A DNA stretch of 64,000 nt from assembly GCF_900128495.1 (NCBI RefSeq), contig NZ_LT635801.1:2163083-2227082 (forward strand). The letters run 5' to 3'. The notes below the pieces were generated by a model. That model was not told the origin of the DNA. It searched no databases and saw only the letters and a program-made list of their open reading frames with translations. Shown piece by piece: positions 17,181 to 26,183 of the stretch; position 1 is the stretch's first letter, and each line of letters begins with the position of its first letter. The position numbers were made by a program, and so were the translations under genes. The stretch is from Bacteroides ilei (GTDB taxonomy: Bacteria; Bacteroidota; Bacteroidia; Bacteroidales; Bacteroidaceae).

Positions 17181-18380
17181 ATGGTTTGTATACAGAAGAA
17201 AAAATGGGCGGTATTGACAATACTGCTGTTCTGGATATCGTTTGTATATGCGCAGAATGAGGCCTTGATCTCAGCTGATGAATCGGAAACCCTGTTGGAG
17301 AAGGTGACAGGAAAGAAACCGGAGATTGACTGGGCCCACATGAATGTACAGTTTGCTACGTCGGCCAATGTAGAATTTGAAAATAACTCGTTTGATGAAG
17401 CTGCCTTTAAGGTCAATCGGGTAAGGTGGGAAGTATTAGGGTCTTTCGGTAAAAGGTTTTCTTATCATTTCCGGCAGATATTGAATACGCATACAACGCC
17501 GGGGTATTCGCTGGATAATTTGTCGGGACAGGTGGAACTGGCTATGGTAGGCTGGCAGTTGGATGACAGGCTGTTACTTACTGTAGGCAAACAGGCCGTG
17601 CAATTCAGTGGATATGAATGTTGGGTCAATGCGATCAAGGTTCGTTACTATTCTGATTTCAATAACTATCTTCCCTGTTATCAGGCAGGTGTCAATTTAG
17701 GTTATACCTTGAACGACCGTCACGAACTGAACTTCCAGCTTGTGAACAACCGGAACGGAAGTACGGAAGAAATGTTCCGTTATGCATTGTCCGAAGGGAT
17801 AGCGGAATCTAAGGTCCCGTTATTGGGGACTTTAAATTGGGCCGGACATTTTGTTGACAGGGCTTTACAGTTGCGCTATTCGTTGTCATACGGACAGCTG
17901 GCGAAGGGTAAGAATATTTTTTATTTTACTTGCGGTAATGCCTGGGACAAAAAACCTTTCCTGGCATATATTGACTTTATGTATTCACGGGAAGGTCTGG
18001 ACACCAAAGGGCTGATCAGCGAGTTGACTTTCCGGAACGAAAGTCCGGGCTATACGGTTGGATACGTAGACTATTTCACAACCATAGCTAATGTAGACTA
18101 TAGGTTGGGTAAGAACTGGAACATGTATCTGAAAGGTGTCTATGAAATAGGGAATGTATATAAGTCGCAGGAAGGATTGGCTGCAGGAAACTACCGTAAG
18201 ACTTGGAATTCGCAAGTGTGTATCGAGTATTATCCGATGCAGAATAGTGAACTGCAGCTTTATCTGCATTTCCTATATAAACGGACTTGCCTGAGCCGGC
18301 GTGCACAGGCATTGGGGGCAGAAGATGTGAGCTGGCAGCGTATTTCGTTGGGGCTTGTCTATACTTTGCCTGTTTTCTGA
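17181..18380 (+). CDS. Porin-like outer-membrane protein (phosphate-selective porin O/P type)
   Basis: A 399-residue exported protein. The signal peptide (about 1-24, with a basic start and the cleavage-like end VYAQ) is followed by a charged segment and then regular beta-barrel strands. The pattern of KVNRVRWEVLGSFGKRFSYHFRQI and the TVGKQAVQFSGYE motif resembles the OprO/OprP porin family (motifs quoted from separate positions). The chain ends in ISLGLVYTLPVF, a terminal aromatic residue as expected for BAM-dependent barrels. The start codon lies only a few bases after the kdsA terminator, so the promoter position is unclear. Solute specificity is not assignable. Confidence 0.78.
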   Translation: MVCIQKKKWAVLTILLFWISFVYAQNEALISADESETLLEKVTGKKPEIDWAHMNVQFATSANVEFENNSFDEAAFKVNRVRWEVLGSFGKRFSYHFRQILNTHTTPGYSLDNLSGQVELAMVGWQLDDRLLLTVGKQAVQFSGYECWVNAIKVRYYSDFNNYLPCYQAGVNLGYTLNDRHELNFQLVNNRNGSTEEMFRYALSEGIAESKVPLLGTLNWAGHFVDRALQLRYSLSYGQLAKGKNIFYFTCGNAWDKKPFLAYIDFMYSREGLDTKGLISELTFRNESPGYTVGYVDYFTTIANVDYRLGKNWNMYLKGVYEIGNVYKSQEGLAAGNYRKTWNSQVCIEYYPMQNSELQLYLHFLYKRTCLSRRAQALGAEDVSWQRISLGLVYTLPVF

Positions 18381-18407
18381 ATCCTGAAAATTTATAAACG
18401 GTTTACC

Positions 18408-18441
18408 TTGGTACATATTTAAATAAAAAACTATATCTTTG
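18408..18441 (+). promoter_or_regulatory. Promoter of serS
   Basis: TTGG at 18408-18411 and TATCTTTG at 18434-18441 with a 22-base spacer fit the Bacteroidota promoter. The start would be near 18448, about 37 bases before the ATG at 18485. Confidence 0.65.
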
Positions 18442-18484
18442 CACGCATAAAAGCAATGACATAGTTCCATTAAAGTAAAAAGAT

Positions 18485-19759
18485 ATGCTTACAATTAAAC
18501 AAATTACTGAGGATACCGAAAAGGTGATCCGTGGATTGGAAAAGAAGCATTTTGCCAATGCGAAAGAGGCTATTGCGCAAGTGCTGGAATTAAATGACAG
18601 AAGACGTACAGCTCAAAACCAATTAGATAAGAACCTGGCAGAGGTTAATTCGACTTCGAAGACTATCGGTGCCCTGATGAAAGAGGGTAAGAAAGATGAA
18701 GCTGAAGCAGCAAAGGCGCGTGTAGCGGAAATCAAGGAAGCTAGCAAGGAACTTCAGGCTCAGATGGATCAGGCTGCCGAGGACTTGCAGAACCTGCTTT
18801 ATACCATACCGAATGTACCTTATGAGGAAGTACCGGAAGGTGCGACGGCAGAAGACAACCTTGTTGTCAAGATGGGCGGTATGGAAACTGAACTTCCTAA
18901 GGATGCACTGCCGCATTGGGAGCTGGCAAAGAAATATAATCTGATTGATTTCGATTTGGGAGTAAAGATTACAGGAGCCGGTTTTCCGGTATACAGGGGA
19001 CAAGGTGCCCGTCTTCAGCGTGCTTTGATCAATTTCTTCCTGGATGAAGCCCGTGCTGCAGGTTATGAAGAGATTATGCCGCCGACGGTGGTAAATGCCG
19101 CATCTGGCTATGGTACAGGACAGCTTCCTGATAAGGAAGGGCAGATGTATCATTGTAATCTGGACGACTTGTATTTGATTCCTACAGCTGAAGTTCCTGT
19201 AACTAATATTTATCGTGATGTAATCCTTGACGAAAAACAGCTCCCGATTAAGAATTGTGCATACACCCAATGTTTCCGCCGTGAGGCCGGTTCTTATGGT
19301 AAGGATGTACGTGGGTTGAATCGTCTGCATGAATTCTCAAAGATAGAACTGGTTCGGATTGACAAGCCTGAACATTCCAGACAATCTCATCAGGAAATGT
19401 TGGATCATGTGGAAGGTTTGTTGAAAAAGCTGGAACTTCCATATCGTATTCTTCGTCTGTGTGGTGGTGATATGAGTTTTACCGCTGCCATCTGTTATGA
19501 TTTTGAAGTGTATTCAGAGGCACAGAAACGTTGGTTGGAGGTTTCTTCAGTATCCAACTTCGATACTTATCAGGCAAACCGTTTGAAGTGCCGTTACCGC
19601 AATGCCGATAAGAAGACCGAGTTGTGCCATACTTTGAATGGTTCAGCATTGGCTTTACCACGTATCGTTGCAGCTTTGCTTGAAAATAACCAGACTCCGG
19701 AAGGTATCCGTATACCGAAGGCATTGGTTCCATATTGTGGATTTGACATGATTAAGTAA
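18485..19759 (+). CDS. serS: Seryl-tRNA synthetase
   Basis: A 424-residue class II aminoacyl-tRNA synthetase that charges tRNA-Ser. Residues 1-110 form the long antiparallel coiled coil that holds the tRNA variable arm. The catalytic core carries the TAEVPVTN segment, motif 2 (CFRREAGSYGKDVRGLNRLH) and motif 3 (NGSALALPRIVAALLENNQ). Length and motif order are normal. It is a single-gene unit with its own promoter and a strong terminator. Confidence 0.97.
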   Translation: MLTIKQITEDTEKVIRGLEKKHFANAKEAIAQVLELNDRRRTAQNQLDKNLAEVNSTSKTIGALMKEGKKDEAEAAKARVAEIKEASKELQAQMDQAAEDLQNLLYTIPNVPYEEVPEGATAEDNLVVKMGGMETELPKDALPHWELAKKYNLIDFDLGVKITGAGFPVYRGQGARLQRALINFFLDEARAAGYEEIMPPTVVNAASGYGTGQLPDKEGQMYHCNLDDLYLIPTAEVPVTNIYRDVILDEKQLPIKNCAYTQCFRREAGSYGKDVRGLNRLHEFSKIELVRIDKPEHSRQSHQEMLDHVEGLLKKLELPYRILRLCGGDMSFTAAICYDFEVYSEAQKRWLEVSSVSNFDTYQANRLKCRYRNADKKTELCHTLNGSALALPRIVAALLENNQTPEGIRIPKALVPYCGFDMIK

Positions 19760-19776
19760 TAAATATCTATATATAG

Positions 19777-19820
19777 AAAAGAGAAGCTGTCTGGATTGGC
19801 CGGACAGCTTCTCTTTTTTT
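19777..19820 (+). terminator. Terminator of serS
   Basis: A 12-base perfect stem (AGAGAAGCTGTC with GACAGCTTCTCT), an 11-base middle part and a run of seven or more T. AAAA precedes the left arm and pairs with the T tract. Confidence 0.87.
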
Positions 19821-19927
19821 GTATGTTAATTTTATGTTGCTCGACATTTATTTGAAAAGTGATTTTGACAAAAAGCTAGTTTTACGTACAAAAATTCCAA
19901 TTAAATTCAAAAAAAGGAGTTTTTAAT

Positions 19928-19957
19928 TTTGCTTTCTCTATATAATTACTAATTTTG
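19928..19957 (+). promoter_or_regulatory. Promoter of the glycogen operon
   Basis: TTTG at 19928-19931 and TAATTTTG at 19950-19957, spacer 18 bases. It places transcription start near 19964 and rules out the TTG codon at 19955 as the start of the debranching enzyme. Confidence 0.7.
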
Positions 19958-20011
19958 AGCTATAAAATAACATTTTATAGAACTACTAACAATAACCTTA
20001 ATATAACAACT

Positions 20012-21955
20012 ATGAGTTATTTACGATTTGACAAAACGCTAATGACGAATCTGGAAGAATCTCTTCCACGTGAAATTCTTCGTACGAATCGTTCGGGTGC
20101 GTACCATTGTTCTACTATTGTAGATTGTAATACTCGCAAATATCATGGTTTGTTAGTCATCCCTATTCCAGAGTTGGATGACGATAATCATGTATTGCTT
20201 TCGTCACTGGATGAAACTGTGATACAGCATGGAGCTGAATTCAATTTGGGCCTGCATAAATATCATGGCGACAATTTCAGTCCACGTGGTCATAAGTATA
20301 TCCGCGAGTTTGAGTGTGAAAAAGTACCTACAACCGTTTATCGGGTAGGAGGGGTTGTTTTGAAAAAAGAGAAGGTATTTGTGCATCATGAGAACCGGAT
20401 CTTAATCCGGTATACCTTGGTAGAAGCACATTCGAAGACTATTCTTCGGTTTCGGCCCTATCTTGCATTCCGCAGTGTACGACAGTATACACATGAAAAC
20501 ACTCAGGCAAGCCGTCATTATGATGAAGTGAAGAACGGCATCAAAACATGTATGTATCCGGGATATCCGGAACTTTATATGCAATTGAACAAGGAAAATG
20601 AATTCCATTTTCAGCCTGACTGGTATAGGGGAATTGAATATCCGAAAGAACAGGAACGTGGTTATGATTTCAATGAGGATCTTTATGTACCCGGATATTT
20701 TGAGGTTGAAATAACGAAGGACCAACCGATCGTTTTTTCGGGCAGTGTTTCTGATATTGGGGACATTGATCTGAATAACTTGTTTACTGAGGAAATGGAA
20801 CGGCGTATACCGCGTAACAATTTTAAAAATTGTCTGATAAATGCCGCACACCAGTTCCTGAATAAACAAGGAGGAGAATCGTACGTATTGGCCGGTTATC
20901 CATGGTTCAAATGTCGTGCCCGTGATATGTTCATCTCTTTGCCGGGACTGATGCTTGCCATCAATGAGGTCGAGAAGTTCGAAATCGTCATGAATACTGC
21001 CATGAAGGCAATATATGCATTTATTAAAGGTGAAGAGTGTGATTTGAAGATTACAGAAATTGAACATCCTGATGTGTTATTGTGGTGTGTATGGACCATT
21101 CAGCAATATGCCAAGATGGTCTCAAGAGAACAGGCCCGTGCCAAATATGGTGTATTACTGAAAGATATCATGACTTTTCTTGTTGAGGGTAAACATCCCA
21201 ACATGCAGATCCATGATAACGGTTTGATTTATTCGGCCGGTAAAGACAAAGCTGTCAGCTGGATGAATGCAACTGTCAACGGTCGTCCTGTTACTCCACG
21301 TTCAGGATATCTTGTAGAATTCAATGCGTTGTGGTATAATGCGCTGATGTTTGTGTCCGAACTGTTGGGTGAAGCCGGTGACGAAGAATTTGCACGACGT
21401 CTGGTCCAGATCGCTGAAAAGACCGGTCAGTCGTTTAAAGATACATTCCTGAATGAATATGGCTATTTGCTTGATTATGTAGATGGGGATATGATGGACT
21501 GGAGTGTCCGTCCTAATATGATTTTTGCTGCAGCTTTCGACTATTCTCCGTTGGATGCAAAGCAGAAAAAGGGAGTTATAGATATTGTAACGAAGGAGTT
21601 GCTTACTCCTAAGGGTATCCGTTCTTTGAGTCCGAAAAGTGGGGGATACAACCCTAATTATGTAGGTCCGCAAATTCAGCGTGATTATGCTTATCACCAG
21701 GGAACGGCATGGCCATGGCTTGAAGGGTTTTACCTGGAAGCATATATGCGTATCTATAAACGTAGTGCCATTTCATTTGCTAGGCGTCAGCTGATAAGTT
21801 ATGAAGATCAGATGAGTTGTCATTGTTTGGGTTCTATCCCTGAACTATTTGATGGCAATCCACCGTTCCAGGGTCGTGGAGCCGTTTCATTTGCAATGAA
21901 TGTGGCCGAATTATTGAGAACTTTAAATCTATTGGATAAATATGACAATCAATAA
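20012..21955 (+). CDS. Glycogen debranching enzyme (amylo-alpha-1,6-glucosidase type)
   Basis: A 647-residue cytoplasmic enzyme with the GDE N-terminal domain (about 1-230, with RTNRSGAYHCSTI and NTRKYHGLLV) and the (alpha/alpha)6-barrel C-terminal GDE domain (about 290-640, GH133-like). Conserved features include FKCRARDMFISLPGL and the HQGTAWPWLEGFYLEAY segment. It removes alpha-1,6 branches from glycogen. The ATG at 20012 is chosen because the longer frame from 19955 would begin inside the promoter. It is the first gene of a three-gene alpha-glucan operon and is followed by the synthase-like gene after 15 bases. Confidence 0.92.
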   Translation: MSYLRFDKTLMTNLEESLPREILRTNRSGAYHCSTIVDCNTRKYHGLLVIPIPELDDDNHVLLSSLDETVIQHGAEFNLGLHKYHGDNFSPRGHKYIREFECEKVPTTVYRVGGVVLKKEKVFVHHENRILIRYTLVEAHSKTILRFRPYLAFRSVRQYTHENTQASRHYDEVKNGIKTCMYPGYPELYMQLNKENEFHFQPDWYRGIEYPKEQERGYDFNEDLYVPGYFEVEITKDQPIVFSGSVSDIGDIDLNNLFTEEMERRIPRNNFKNCLINAAHQFLNKQGGESYVLAGYPWFKCRARDMFISLPGLMLAINEVEKFEIVMNTAMKAIYAFIKGEECDLKITEIEHPDVLLWCVWTIQQYAKMVSREQARAKYGVLLKDIMTFLVEGKHPNMQIHDNGLIYSAGKDKAVSWMNATVNGRPVTPRSGYLVEFNALWYNALMFVSELLGEAGDEEFARRLVQIAEKTGQSFKDTFLNEYGYLLDYVDGDMMDWSVRPNMIFAAAFDYSPLDAKQKKGVIDIVTKELLTPKGIRSLSPKSGGYNPNYVGPQIQRDYAYHQGTAWPWLEGFYLEAYMRIYKRSAISFARRQLISYEDQMSCHCLGSIPELFDGNPPFQGRGAVSFAMNVAELLRTLNLLDKYDNQ

Positions 21956-21970
21956 GTGGGAGGAAAGACT

Positions 21971-23242
21971 ATGAAAGTTTTAATGTTTGGATGGGAATTT
22001 CCTCCTCATATTCTAGGAGGTTTGGGAACAGCAAGCTATGGCTTGACCAAGGGACTTGCCCAACAATCGGATATGGAGATAACTTTCTGTATTCCTAAAC
22101 CGTGGGGAGACGAAGATCAGAGTTTTTTGAAAATCATAGGAATGAACAGCGTGCCTATTGTATGGCGTGATGTCCAGTGGGATTATGTCAAGAGCAGGGT
22201 AGGCAAGTATATGGATCCTCAGTTGTATTATGATTTGCGAGACCATATCTATGCCGATTTCAGCTATATGCATACCAATGATTTGGGATGTTTGGAATTT
22301 TCTGGGCGTTATCCTGATAATCTGCACGAAGAAATAAACAATTATTCCATTGTGGCTGGGGTCGTAGCACGTCAGCAGCAGTTTGATATTATCCATTCTC
22401 ATGACTGGCTGACTTATCCTGCCGGTATTCATGCCAAGCAGGTATCAGGTAAACCGCTTGTAATCCATGTGCATGCTACTGATTTTGATCGTAGTCGCGG
22501 TAACGTCAATCCTACTGTCTATTCAATAGAGAAGAACGGTATGGATCATGCTGATTGTATTATGTGTGTAAGTGAACTGACACGTCAGACCGTCATAAAT
22601 AAATATTACCAGGATCCTCGTAAGGTATTTACTATGCATAATGCGGTAGCACCGTTGTCGAAAGAAATCCAGGAAATAGTACCAAGGAAAAATCCGAAAG
22701 AAAAGATTGTCACTTTCTTGGGCCGTATTACAATGCAGAAAGGACCTGAATATTTTGTGGAAGCTGCGGCTATGGTCTTGAAACGTTGCCGTAACGTACG
22801 TTTTGTAATGGCCGGTAGCGGTGATATGATGAATGCAATGATTCGTTTGGCTGCAGAAAGAAGTATTGCCGATAGATTTCATTTCCCTGGATTTATGAAA
22901 GGTAAACAGGTTTATGAGGTATTGAAAGCAAGTGATGTCTATATTATGCCGTCGGTATCCGAACCTTTCGGAATATCTCCGTTGGAAGCAATGCAGTGTA
23001 GTGTGCCGACTATCATTTCCAAACAATCGGGATGTGCTGAAATTTTGGATAAATGCATCAAGATCGATTATTGGGATATTCATGCAATGGCAGATGCTAT
23101 CCATTCTATATGTACGAATCCGGCACTTTATGAGTATCTGCGTGATGAAGGAAAGAAAGAAGTTGATGGTATTGTGTGGGAGAAAGTTGGCCTGAAGATA
23201 CGTGCATTGTATGATCAGGTATTAAGAAATTATGGTAAATAA
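21971..23242 (+). CDS. Glycogen synthase-like glycosyltransferase, GT4 type
   Basis: A 423-residue GT-B fold enzyme. The N-terminal domain starts with KVLMFGWEFPPHILGGLG, the acceptor/donor loop of glycogen synthases and related GT4 enzymes. The C-terminal domain has FLGRITMQKGPEYFVEA and the E-x7-E-like segment SEPFGISPLEAMQ, which binds the nucleotide sugar. A GTG at 21956 could give five more residues, but the ATG at 21971 follows a purine-rich GGGAGGAAAG, rare for this genome, and is preferred. Its place between a debranching enzyme and a GH57 enzyme supports a role in glycogen synthesis. Confidence 0.88.
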   Translation: MKVLMFGWEFPPHILGGLGTASYGLTKGLAQQSDMEITFCIPKPWGDEDQSFLKIIGMNSVPIVWRDVQWDYVKSRVGKYMDPQLYYDLRDHIYADFSYMHTNDLGCLEFSGRYPDNLHEEINNYSIVAGVVARQQQFDIIHSHDWLTYPAGIHAKQVSGKPLVIHVHATDFDRSRGNVNPTVYSIEKNGMDHADCIMCVSELTRQTVINKYYQDPRKVFTMHNAVAPLSKEIQEIVPRKNPKEKIVTFLGRITMQKGPEYFVEAAAMVLKRCRNVRFVMAGSGDMMNAMIRLAAERSIADRFHFPGFMKGKQVYEVLKASDVYIMPSVSEPFGISPLEAMQCSVPTIISKQSGCAEILDKCIKIDYWDIHAMADAIHSICTNPALYEYLRDEGKKEVDGIVWEKVGLKIRALYDQVLRNYGK

Positions 23243-23263
23243 AAAAATTATACGCTATATATT

Positions 23264-24640
23264 ATGAAAACAATCTGTCTTTATTTTGAAATACACCAGA
23301 TCATTCACTTGAAACGTTATCGTTTCTTCGAAATAGGTACCGATCATTATTATTATGACGATTTTGCTAATGAACAGGGAATCAATGAAGTTGCGGAACG
23401 TTCTTATATTCCTGCTTTAAAGACCTTGATTGGAATGGCAAAGGAAAATGAAGGAGCATTTAAAGTCGCTCTTTCCATTTCGGGTGTTGCCTTGGAACAA
23501 TTGGAGATTCATGCGCCAGCTGTTATTGAGTTGTTGCATGAATTGAATGCAACCGGATGCTGCGAATTCATTTGTGAACCGTATTCACATGGCTTGTCTT
23601 CTTTGGCTAATGAAGATTGTTTCAGGGAAGAAGTAAACCGGATGCGTCGTAAGATTAAAGATTATTTCGGGAAAGAGCCTAAGGTATTCCGTAATTCCAG
23701 CCTGATTTATGATAACGAAGTTGGTGGTATTGTAGCTGATATGGGATTCAAGGGTATGCTGATTGAGGGTGCAAAACATGTTTTGGGTTGGAAAAGTCCT
23801 CATTATCTGTATCATTGCGCAGAAAATCCTAATCTGAAATTGTTGATGCGTGACTTTAAGCTTTCAGATGATATCAGTCTACGTTTCTCCAACTCGGAAT
23901 GGAGTGAATATCCTCTGTTTGCCGACAAGTATATCGGTTGGATTGATGCGTTGCCCGAAAATGAGCAGATTATCAATATTTTTATGGAATTGTCTGCTTT
24001 GGGTATGGCCCAGCCGTTATCGTCAAATATTCTTGAGTTCCTGAAAGCTTTGCCTATATGTGCAAAACAGAAAGGAATAACATTCTCTACTCCGACGGAG
24101 ATTGTCACTAAGTTGAAATCTGTGGATATGGTGGATGTTCCTTATCCGATGTCATGGTCAGACGAGGAAAGGGATATCAGTCCATGGTTAGGTAACGTCA
24201 TGCAGCGTGAGGCATTCAATAAATTGTATAGTGTTGCCGAACGTGTGTATCTGTGTGATGACAGTCGTATCAAGCAAGACTGGTATTATCTGCAGGCTAG
24301 TAACAATTTCCGTTTTATGACTACTAAGGATACGGGAGTTGGACTGAACCGTGGTATTTATGATTCTCCATACGATGCCTTCACCAATTATATGAATATT
24401 TTAGGTGATTTCCTGGGGCGTGTAGATGCTTTGTATCCGGTTGATATGGATAATGAAGAATTAAGCTCTTTGTTGACTACAATCAAGAACCAGGGAGAGG
24501 AATTAGCCCAAGTAACGGCAGAAAGGGATAAATTGCAGGAAGAGTTGAAAAAATATCAGGAAGCAGCAAAGAAAACCACGGCAAAAAAAACGACAGCTTC
24601 TAAAAAAGTGTCTTCCAAAAAAACGGCAACTAAAGAATGA
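23264..24640 (+). CDS. Glycoside hydrolase family 57 protein with coiled coil and basic tail
   Basis: A 458-residue protein. The catalytic barrel (about 1-390) begins with TICLYFEIHQIIHL, a variant of the FQVHQP start of GH57. The expected nucleophile region is CCEFICEPYSHGLSS, and a second conserved block is VFRNSSLIYDNE. GH57 enzymes act on alpha-glucans as amylases, branching enzymes or 4-alpha-glucanotransferases; the activity cannot be fixed here. After the barrel, residues about 402-432 look like a short coiled coil. Residues 436-458 are a lysine, threonine, alanine and serine-rich tail (KKTTAKKTTASKK...) like a histone H1 tail. It is the last gene of the glycogen operon, with a hairpin terminator after it. 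Confidence 0.88.
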   Translation: MKTICLYFEIHQIIHLKRYRFFEIGTDHYYYDDFANEQGINEVAERSYIPALKTLIGMAKENEGAFKVALSISGVALEQLEIHAPAVIELLHELNATGCCEFICEPYSHGLSSLANEDCFREEVNRMRRKIKDYFGKEPKVFRNSSLIYDNEVGGIVADMGFKGMLIEGAKHVLGWKSPHYLYHCAENPNLKLLMRDFKLSDDISLRFSNSEWSEYPLFADKYIGWIDALPENEQIINIFMELSALGMAQPLSSNILEFLKALPICAKQKGITFSTPTEIVTKLKSVDMVDVPYPMSWSDEERDISPWLGNVMQREAFNKLYSVAERVYLCDDSRIKQDWYYLQASNNFRFMTTKDTGVGLNRGIYDSPYDAFTNYMNILGDFLGRVDALYPVDMDNEELSSLLTTIKNQGEELAQVTAERDKLQEELKKYQEAAKKTTAKKTTASKKVSSKKTATKE

Positions 24641-24670
24641 ATTTGATTCATAACTTTATAGAGATTTGAT

Positions 24671-24718
24671 AAAAAGCTCATTTACTGTTTGATATGAAAA
24701 CATGTAAATGAGCTTTTT
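24671..24718. terminator. Bidirectional terminator between the GH57 and CDF genes
   Basis: Perfect 15-base arms, AAAAAGCTCATTTAC and its complement, with an 18-base loop. A and T tracts on both sides suit termination of both the glycogen operon (+) and the convergent CDF gene (-). Confidence 0.85.
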
Positions 24719-24741
24719 ATTAGATGGCGCTGCTTTGAATT

Positions 24742-25641
24742 TTAGCAACATGATGTGTCTTTGCAGCAACAATCGGTAGTTTCACATTCGATAGTACTAT
24801 GATTGATTCCTTTATGGTGCAGTTCGGTTTTTAGTTGGTGCTTGATTTCTTCCATATGGCTGAGGTTATCAATTACAATATGAACTGTGGCTGCATTCTC
24901 AGTGGTGCTTACTGCCCATACATGGAGATGGTGCCAACTGATGATTCCCGGAGTTTGAGATATGGTTTGTTCTATTTCGTTTATGTCTATATTTTCAGGA
25001 ACGGCATCCAATGTCAAGAACAGACTTTCTTTCAGTAGTTTCCAGGTTGATATCAGAATAATGAGAGCAATAACCAGGCTGATAACAGTATCAATGATGA
25101 CAAAATCGGTAAATGTTATGATAATACCCGAGATGACAACTCCTATTGAGACGAGCGTATCCATTACCATATGAAGGAATGCACCGTGTATGTTAAGGTC
25201 ATGTTTCTGGTCACGCATTAACAGCCATGCTGTTATTCCGTTGATGATGATACCGATTCCGGCTGTCCACGAAATAGCTTCTCCCGAAACAGGTACCGGA
25301 TGTTTGAGTTTGTAAAAGCTTTCAATCAGGATTCCACCGACAGCAACCAATAGTATAATGGCATTTATCAGGGAGACTAGAATTGTACTTTTCTTGTATC
25401 CGTAAGTGAAATGGCGGTTTCCATGGTGCTTGGACATACGGAATGCAAAAAGTGAAAGAAGTAGGCTGAAGACGTCGCTTAAATTATGTCCGGCATCAGA
25501 CAGCAGCCCGAGTGAATTGTAAAAAAAACCTACTCCGGCTTCAATGATGACGAAAGCCAGATTAATAAGGATACATACAATAAAAATCGTATTGAGCGAA
25601 GTAATTGTATGAATGTGTTCGTGTGAATGATGATGTTCCAT
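24742..25641 (-). CDS. Cation diffusion facilitator metal exporter (CzcD/ZitB type)
   Basis: A 299-residue inner-membrane protein that exports divalent metals, probably zinc, in exchange for protons. Six membrane segments span about 17-205. The intramembrane metal site shows SDAGHNLSD in segment 2 and HMVMDTLVS in segment 5, the HxxxD/DxxxD pattern of zinc transporters. A cytoplasmic C-terminal domain (about 210-285) follows. Both ends are enriched in metal-binding residues: the N-terminus has MEHHHSHEHIH, and the C-terminus ends in a cysteine cluster (CETTDCCCKDTSCC). It is a single-gene unit with a good promoter at 25669-25700. Confidence 0.93.
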   Translation of the reverse strand: MEHHHSHEHIHTITSLNTIFIVCILINLAFVIIEAGVGFFYNSLGLLSDAGHNLSDVFSLLLSLFAFRMSKHHGNRHFTYGYKKSTILVSLINAIILLVAVGGILIESFYKLKHPVPVSGEAISWTAGIGIIINGITAWLLMRDQKHDLNIHGAFLHMVMDTLVSIGVVISGIIITFTDFVIIDTVISLVIALIILISTWKLLKESLFLTLDAVPENIDINEIEQTISQTPGIISWHHLHVWAVSTTENAATVHIVIDNLSHMEEIKHQLKTELHHKGINHSTIECETTDCCCKDTSCC

Positions 25642-25668
25642 AAAAAATATCTAATTAAAATTTGTCAG

Positions 25669-25700
25669 CAAAAATATAGCTTAAGAGTAACATTTTCAAG
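25669..25700 (-). promoter_or_regulatory. Promoter of the CDF exporter gene
   Basis: On the minus strand, CTTG (25697-25700), a 20-base spacer and TATTTTTG (25669-25676). Transcription would start near 25662, about 20 bases before the ATG at 25641. Confidence 0.7.
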
Positions 25701-25861
25701 GGATATAGGTCCTCGTTATATTATTTGAGGTTAAGTTTGCAACTTGGTTGCAGTAATTGGCTAAAAAAACTATTAAAAAATGTAAAAAAGGAAGAGGCAA
25801 AAGTATCATATTGAGTTATTTGTATTTACTTTGATGATGTTTAAAATCAAATATTAAAACT

Positions 25862-26038
25862 ATGGACGAATTAATTGCAAAAATCAAGGAATTGAGTGCG
25901 GCTTTACTTGCAGATGCGGAGTTGCAGTCGGCTAAAGGTAACAAGGCAGCAGGAACAAGAGCTCGTAAGTCTTCTTTGGAATTGGAAAAAGTGTTGAAAG
26001 AATTTAGAAAGGTTTCTCTGGAAGAATCTAAGAAATAA
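25862..26038 (+). CDS. Histone H1-like (Hc1-type) small basic protein
   Basis: A 58-residue protein read directly from the sequence: it starts MDELIAKIKELSAALL, runs through KGNKAAGTRARKSSLELEK, and ends in KVSLEESKK. The K/R-rich centre and the GNKAAGTRAR motif match the small histone H1/Hc1 proteins found throughout Bacteroides, which bind DNA or RNA. It is predicted to be mostly helical. It is followed by a strong terminator, so it is a monocistronic gene. The gene is easily missed because of its size. Confidence 0.88.
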   Translation: MDELIAKIKELSAALLADAELQSAKGNKAAGTRARKSSLELEKVLKEFRKVSLEESKK

Positions 26039-26059
26039 TTGTTTTGCCACTTTGGTTGG

Positions 26060-26115
26060 AGAGGTTGTATCATATTTCTTGAGTAGGGATATGATATAGC
26101 CTCTTTTATTTTTGT
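26060..26115 (+). terminator. Terminator of the histone-like gene
   Basis: A 16-base stem (AGAGGTTGTATCATAT with ATATGATATAGCCTCT, two G-T type pairs) and a 13-base loop, followed by TTTTATTTTTG. Confidence 0.85.
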
Positions 26116-26123
26116 CTTTTTCA

Positions 26124-26155
26124 TTGGGGTTTATTTCTTGAACTTTGTATTTTTG
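26124..26155 (+). promoter_or_regulatory. Promoter of the double sensor kinase operon
   Basis: TTGG at 26124-26127, a 20-base spacer and TATTTTTG at 26148-26155. The start is expected near 26162, about 22 bases before the ATG at 26184. Confidence 0.72.
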
Positions 26156-26183
26156 TATTGTGTCCGTCCATTTATTGTGAAAT

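Noticed and set aside
18623..19330. 235-codon open frame on the minus strand inside serS
   Set aside because: It is the complement of the seryl-tRNA synthetase gene and has no family features.
19955..20011. TTG start for the debranching enzyme
   Set aside because: It overlaps the TAATTTTG promoter box; the extra residues have no match to the family.
24551..24640. Lys/Thr/Ala-rich repeats at the end of GH57 as a frameshift or low-complexity read error
   Set aside because: The frame is open, codon use is varied (aaa, aag, act, acg, aca), and a normal stop and terminator follow.
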